A stretch of 64,000 bases of DNA, taken from positions 1 through 64,000 of the forward strand of contig CAVSND010000005.1 of the NCBI GenBank assembly GCA_963729215.1, read 5' to 3'. The notes under the pieces were generated by a model. It did not search any database. It saw only the letters and a program-made list of their open reading frames with translations, and was not told the DNA's origin. Positions 63,052 to 64,000 of the stretch are shown piece after piece (positions within the stretch are counted from its first letter, which is position 1; each line of letters opens with the position of its first letter). The DNA is from CAVQJU01 sp963729215. Its GTDB lineage: Bacteria > Acidobacteriota > Vicinamibacteria > Vicinamibacterales > CAVVIG01. A program made the translations under genes and the position numbers.

Positions 63052-64000
63052 AGAATGTACCGCGACAGATCTTCGTTCTTGACGATCTCGGCCAGCATCT
63101 TCGTCACGTAGGCTTCGTCGATAATGACGCGTTTGTTGGCCAGATCCGGCCCCTCGAAAGAGATTTCATCGAGCAGCTTTTCCATCACCGTGTGCAGGCG
63201 CCGGGCTCCGATGTTCTCCGTGCGATCGTTGACGATCGTCGCGAGCTCGGCCACGCGCTGGATGGCGCCTTCGGTGAACGTCAGGTCGATGCCTTCGGTT
63301 TCCATCAGTGCCATGTATTGCTTGATCAGGGCGCTGCGTGGTTCGGTCAGGATGCGCACGAACTCGTCCCTGCCAAGCGGATGCAGCTCGACGCGGATCG
63401 GAAACCGGCCCTGCAGCTCGGGAATCAGGTCGGACGGCTTCGACACGTGGAAGGCGCCCGCCGCGATGAACAGGATGTGGTCGGTCCGCACCATGCCGTA
63501 CTTGGTGTTGACGGTCGTGCCTTCGACAATCGGCAGGATGTCCCGTTGGACGCCTTCGCGGCTCACGTCCGGCCCCTGCGCCCCCTCGCGGCCGGCGATC
63601 TTGTCGATCTCGTCGATGAAGATGATCCCGGCCTGCTGAACGCGCTCGACCGCCGTGCGCGACACGCTGTCCATGTCGATCAGCTTCTGCTCTTCCTCCT
63701 GCGTCAGGTATTCGAGCGCCTCCGGTACCTTCACCTTGCGCTTCTTCGTCCGGCCCTGGAAGAGCCCCGGGAGCATGTCCTTGATGTTGACGTCCACTTC
63801 CTCCACCGACGACCCGGCGATGATTTCCATGGACGGAAAGCTTTTTTCCCGAACGTCGAGCTCCACGACCCGGGCGTCCAGCTGGCCGGACGCCAACTGT
63901 TCGCGGAACCGCTCGCGCGTGCGCGTCTGCTGGTCGCGAATGGAGGCGGTGTCCTCGGCACGCTCCCCTGGCGCCGCGGGCCGGGTCGGCGGCAGCAGCA
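63048..64000 (-). CDS. hslU: ATP-dependent protease ATPase subunit HslU, N-terminus outside window
   Basis: The frame is open to the right edge. Visible parts are the intermediate I-domain (LASGQLDARVVELDVREKSF), Walker B GIIFIDEIDKIAG, sensor region FIAAGAFHVSKPSDLIPELQ with GRFPIRVEL, and C-terminal ENIGARRLHTVMEKLLDE ending RYIL, which inserts into HslV. Walker A is off the window. It unfolds substrates for the HslV peptidase. Confidence 0.95.
   Translation of the reverse strand, partial: LLPPTRPAAPGERAEDTASIRDQQTRTRERFREQLASGQLDARVVELDVREKSFPSMEIIAGSSVEEVDVNIKDMLPGLFQGRTKKRKVKVPEALEYLTQEEEQKLIDMDSVSRTAVERVQQAGIIFIDEIDKIAGREGAQGPDVSREGVQRDILPIVEGTTVNTKYGMVRTDHILFIAAGAFHVSKPSDLIPELQGRFPIRVELHPLGRDEFVRILTEPRSALIKQYMALMETEGIDLTFTEGAIQRVAELATIVNDRTENIGARRLHTVMEKLLDEISFEGPDLANKRVIIDEAYVTKMLAEIVKNEDLSRYIL

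Overview
This is GC-rich bacterial chromosome. The best guess is Acidobacteriota, Vicinamibacteria-like. The guess rests on an exosortase/EPS locus with sigma-54 control, very large secreted Ig-repeat proteins, a secreted family with the PWGDPDLQG signature, a B12-dependent ribonucleotide reductase and a TamA/TamB pair, which also imply an outer membrane. No rRNA, tRNA, CRISPR array or prophage was seen.

Region 1 (1-29.5 kb) is an exopolysaccharide/exosortase locus. Two related giant secreted proteins (1-1694, running off the left edge, and 2154-10059) share an N,N-dimethylformamidase-like domain; the second adds DUF4082, Ig, deacetylase-like and six He_PIG repeats. Next come an exosortase-EpsI gene with a neighbouring TPR gene, present as a damaged copy (10.4-12.4 kb) and a better copy (17.4-21.2 kb). 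About 5 kb lies between the copies: two glycosyltransferases, a methyltransferase-like remnant and a truncated IS3 element. A minus-strand operon then runs from a sigma-54 activator (27801) through a Wza-type exporter, an outer-membrane barrel, a Wzz-type chain-length protein, an ExeA-like ATPase and a tyrosine-kinase-like ATPase to the TPR lipoprotein. A second, divergent sigma-54 activator starts at 28284. Good -24/-12 elements precede both giant genes, the first activator and one glycosyltransferase, so the locus looks like a single sigma-54 regulon. Reading frames here are broken far more often than further right.

Region 2 (29.5-37.7 kb) is mixed: a Tat-exported amidohydrolase, a small membrane protein, an APC permease, an SDR, a DUF547 protein, an alpha/beta hydrolase, a DinB-like protein and an FkbM methyltransferase.

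Region 3 (37.7-45.4 kb) may be a biosynthetic cluster of unknown product. It holds a RibD-type reductase, a methyltransferase, a family-4 glycosyltransferase, a PTPS-like protein lacking catalytic residues, a zinc-type dehydrogenase, a CDP-alcohol phosphatidyltransferase, GTP cyclohydrolase II and an LtaS-like membrane phosphotransferase. A GTP-derived, glycosylated and possibly membrane-linked metabolite is inferred.

Region 4 (45.4-64 kb) holds a secreted protein, an outer-membrane barrel, NrdJ with candidate NrdR boxes, a CPBP protease, and a long minus-strand gene train: hslU, Fn3 lipoprotein, transaldolase-like, acyl-CoA carboxylase beta, biotin carrier, TamB, Omp85/TamA, SurA-like.

From 29 kb onward many gene boundaries carry unusual intergenic elements built from short repeated words, often with an inverted second arm.
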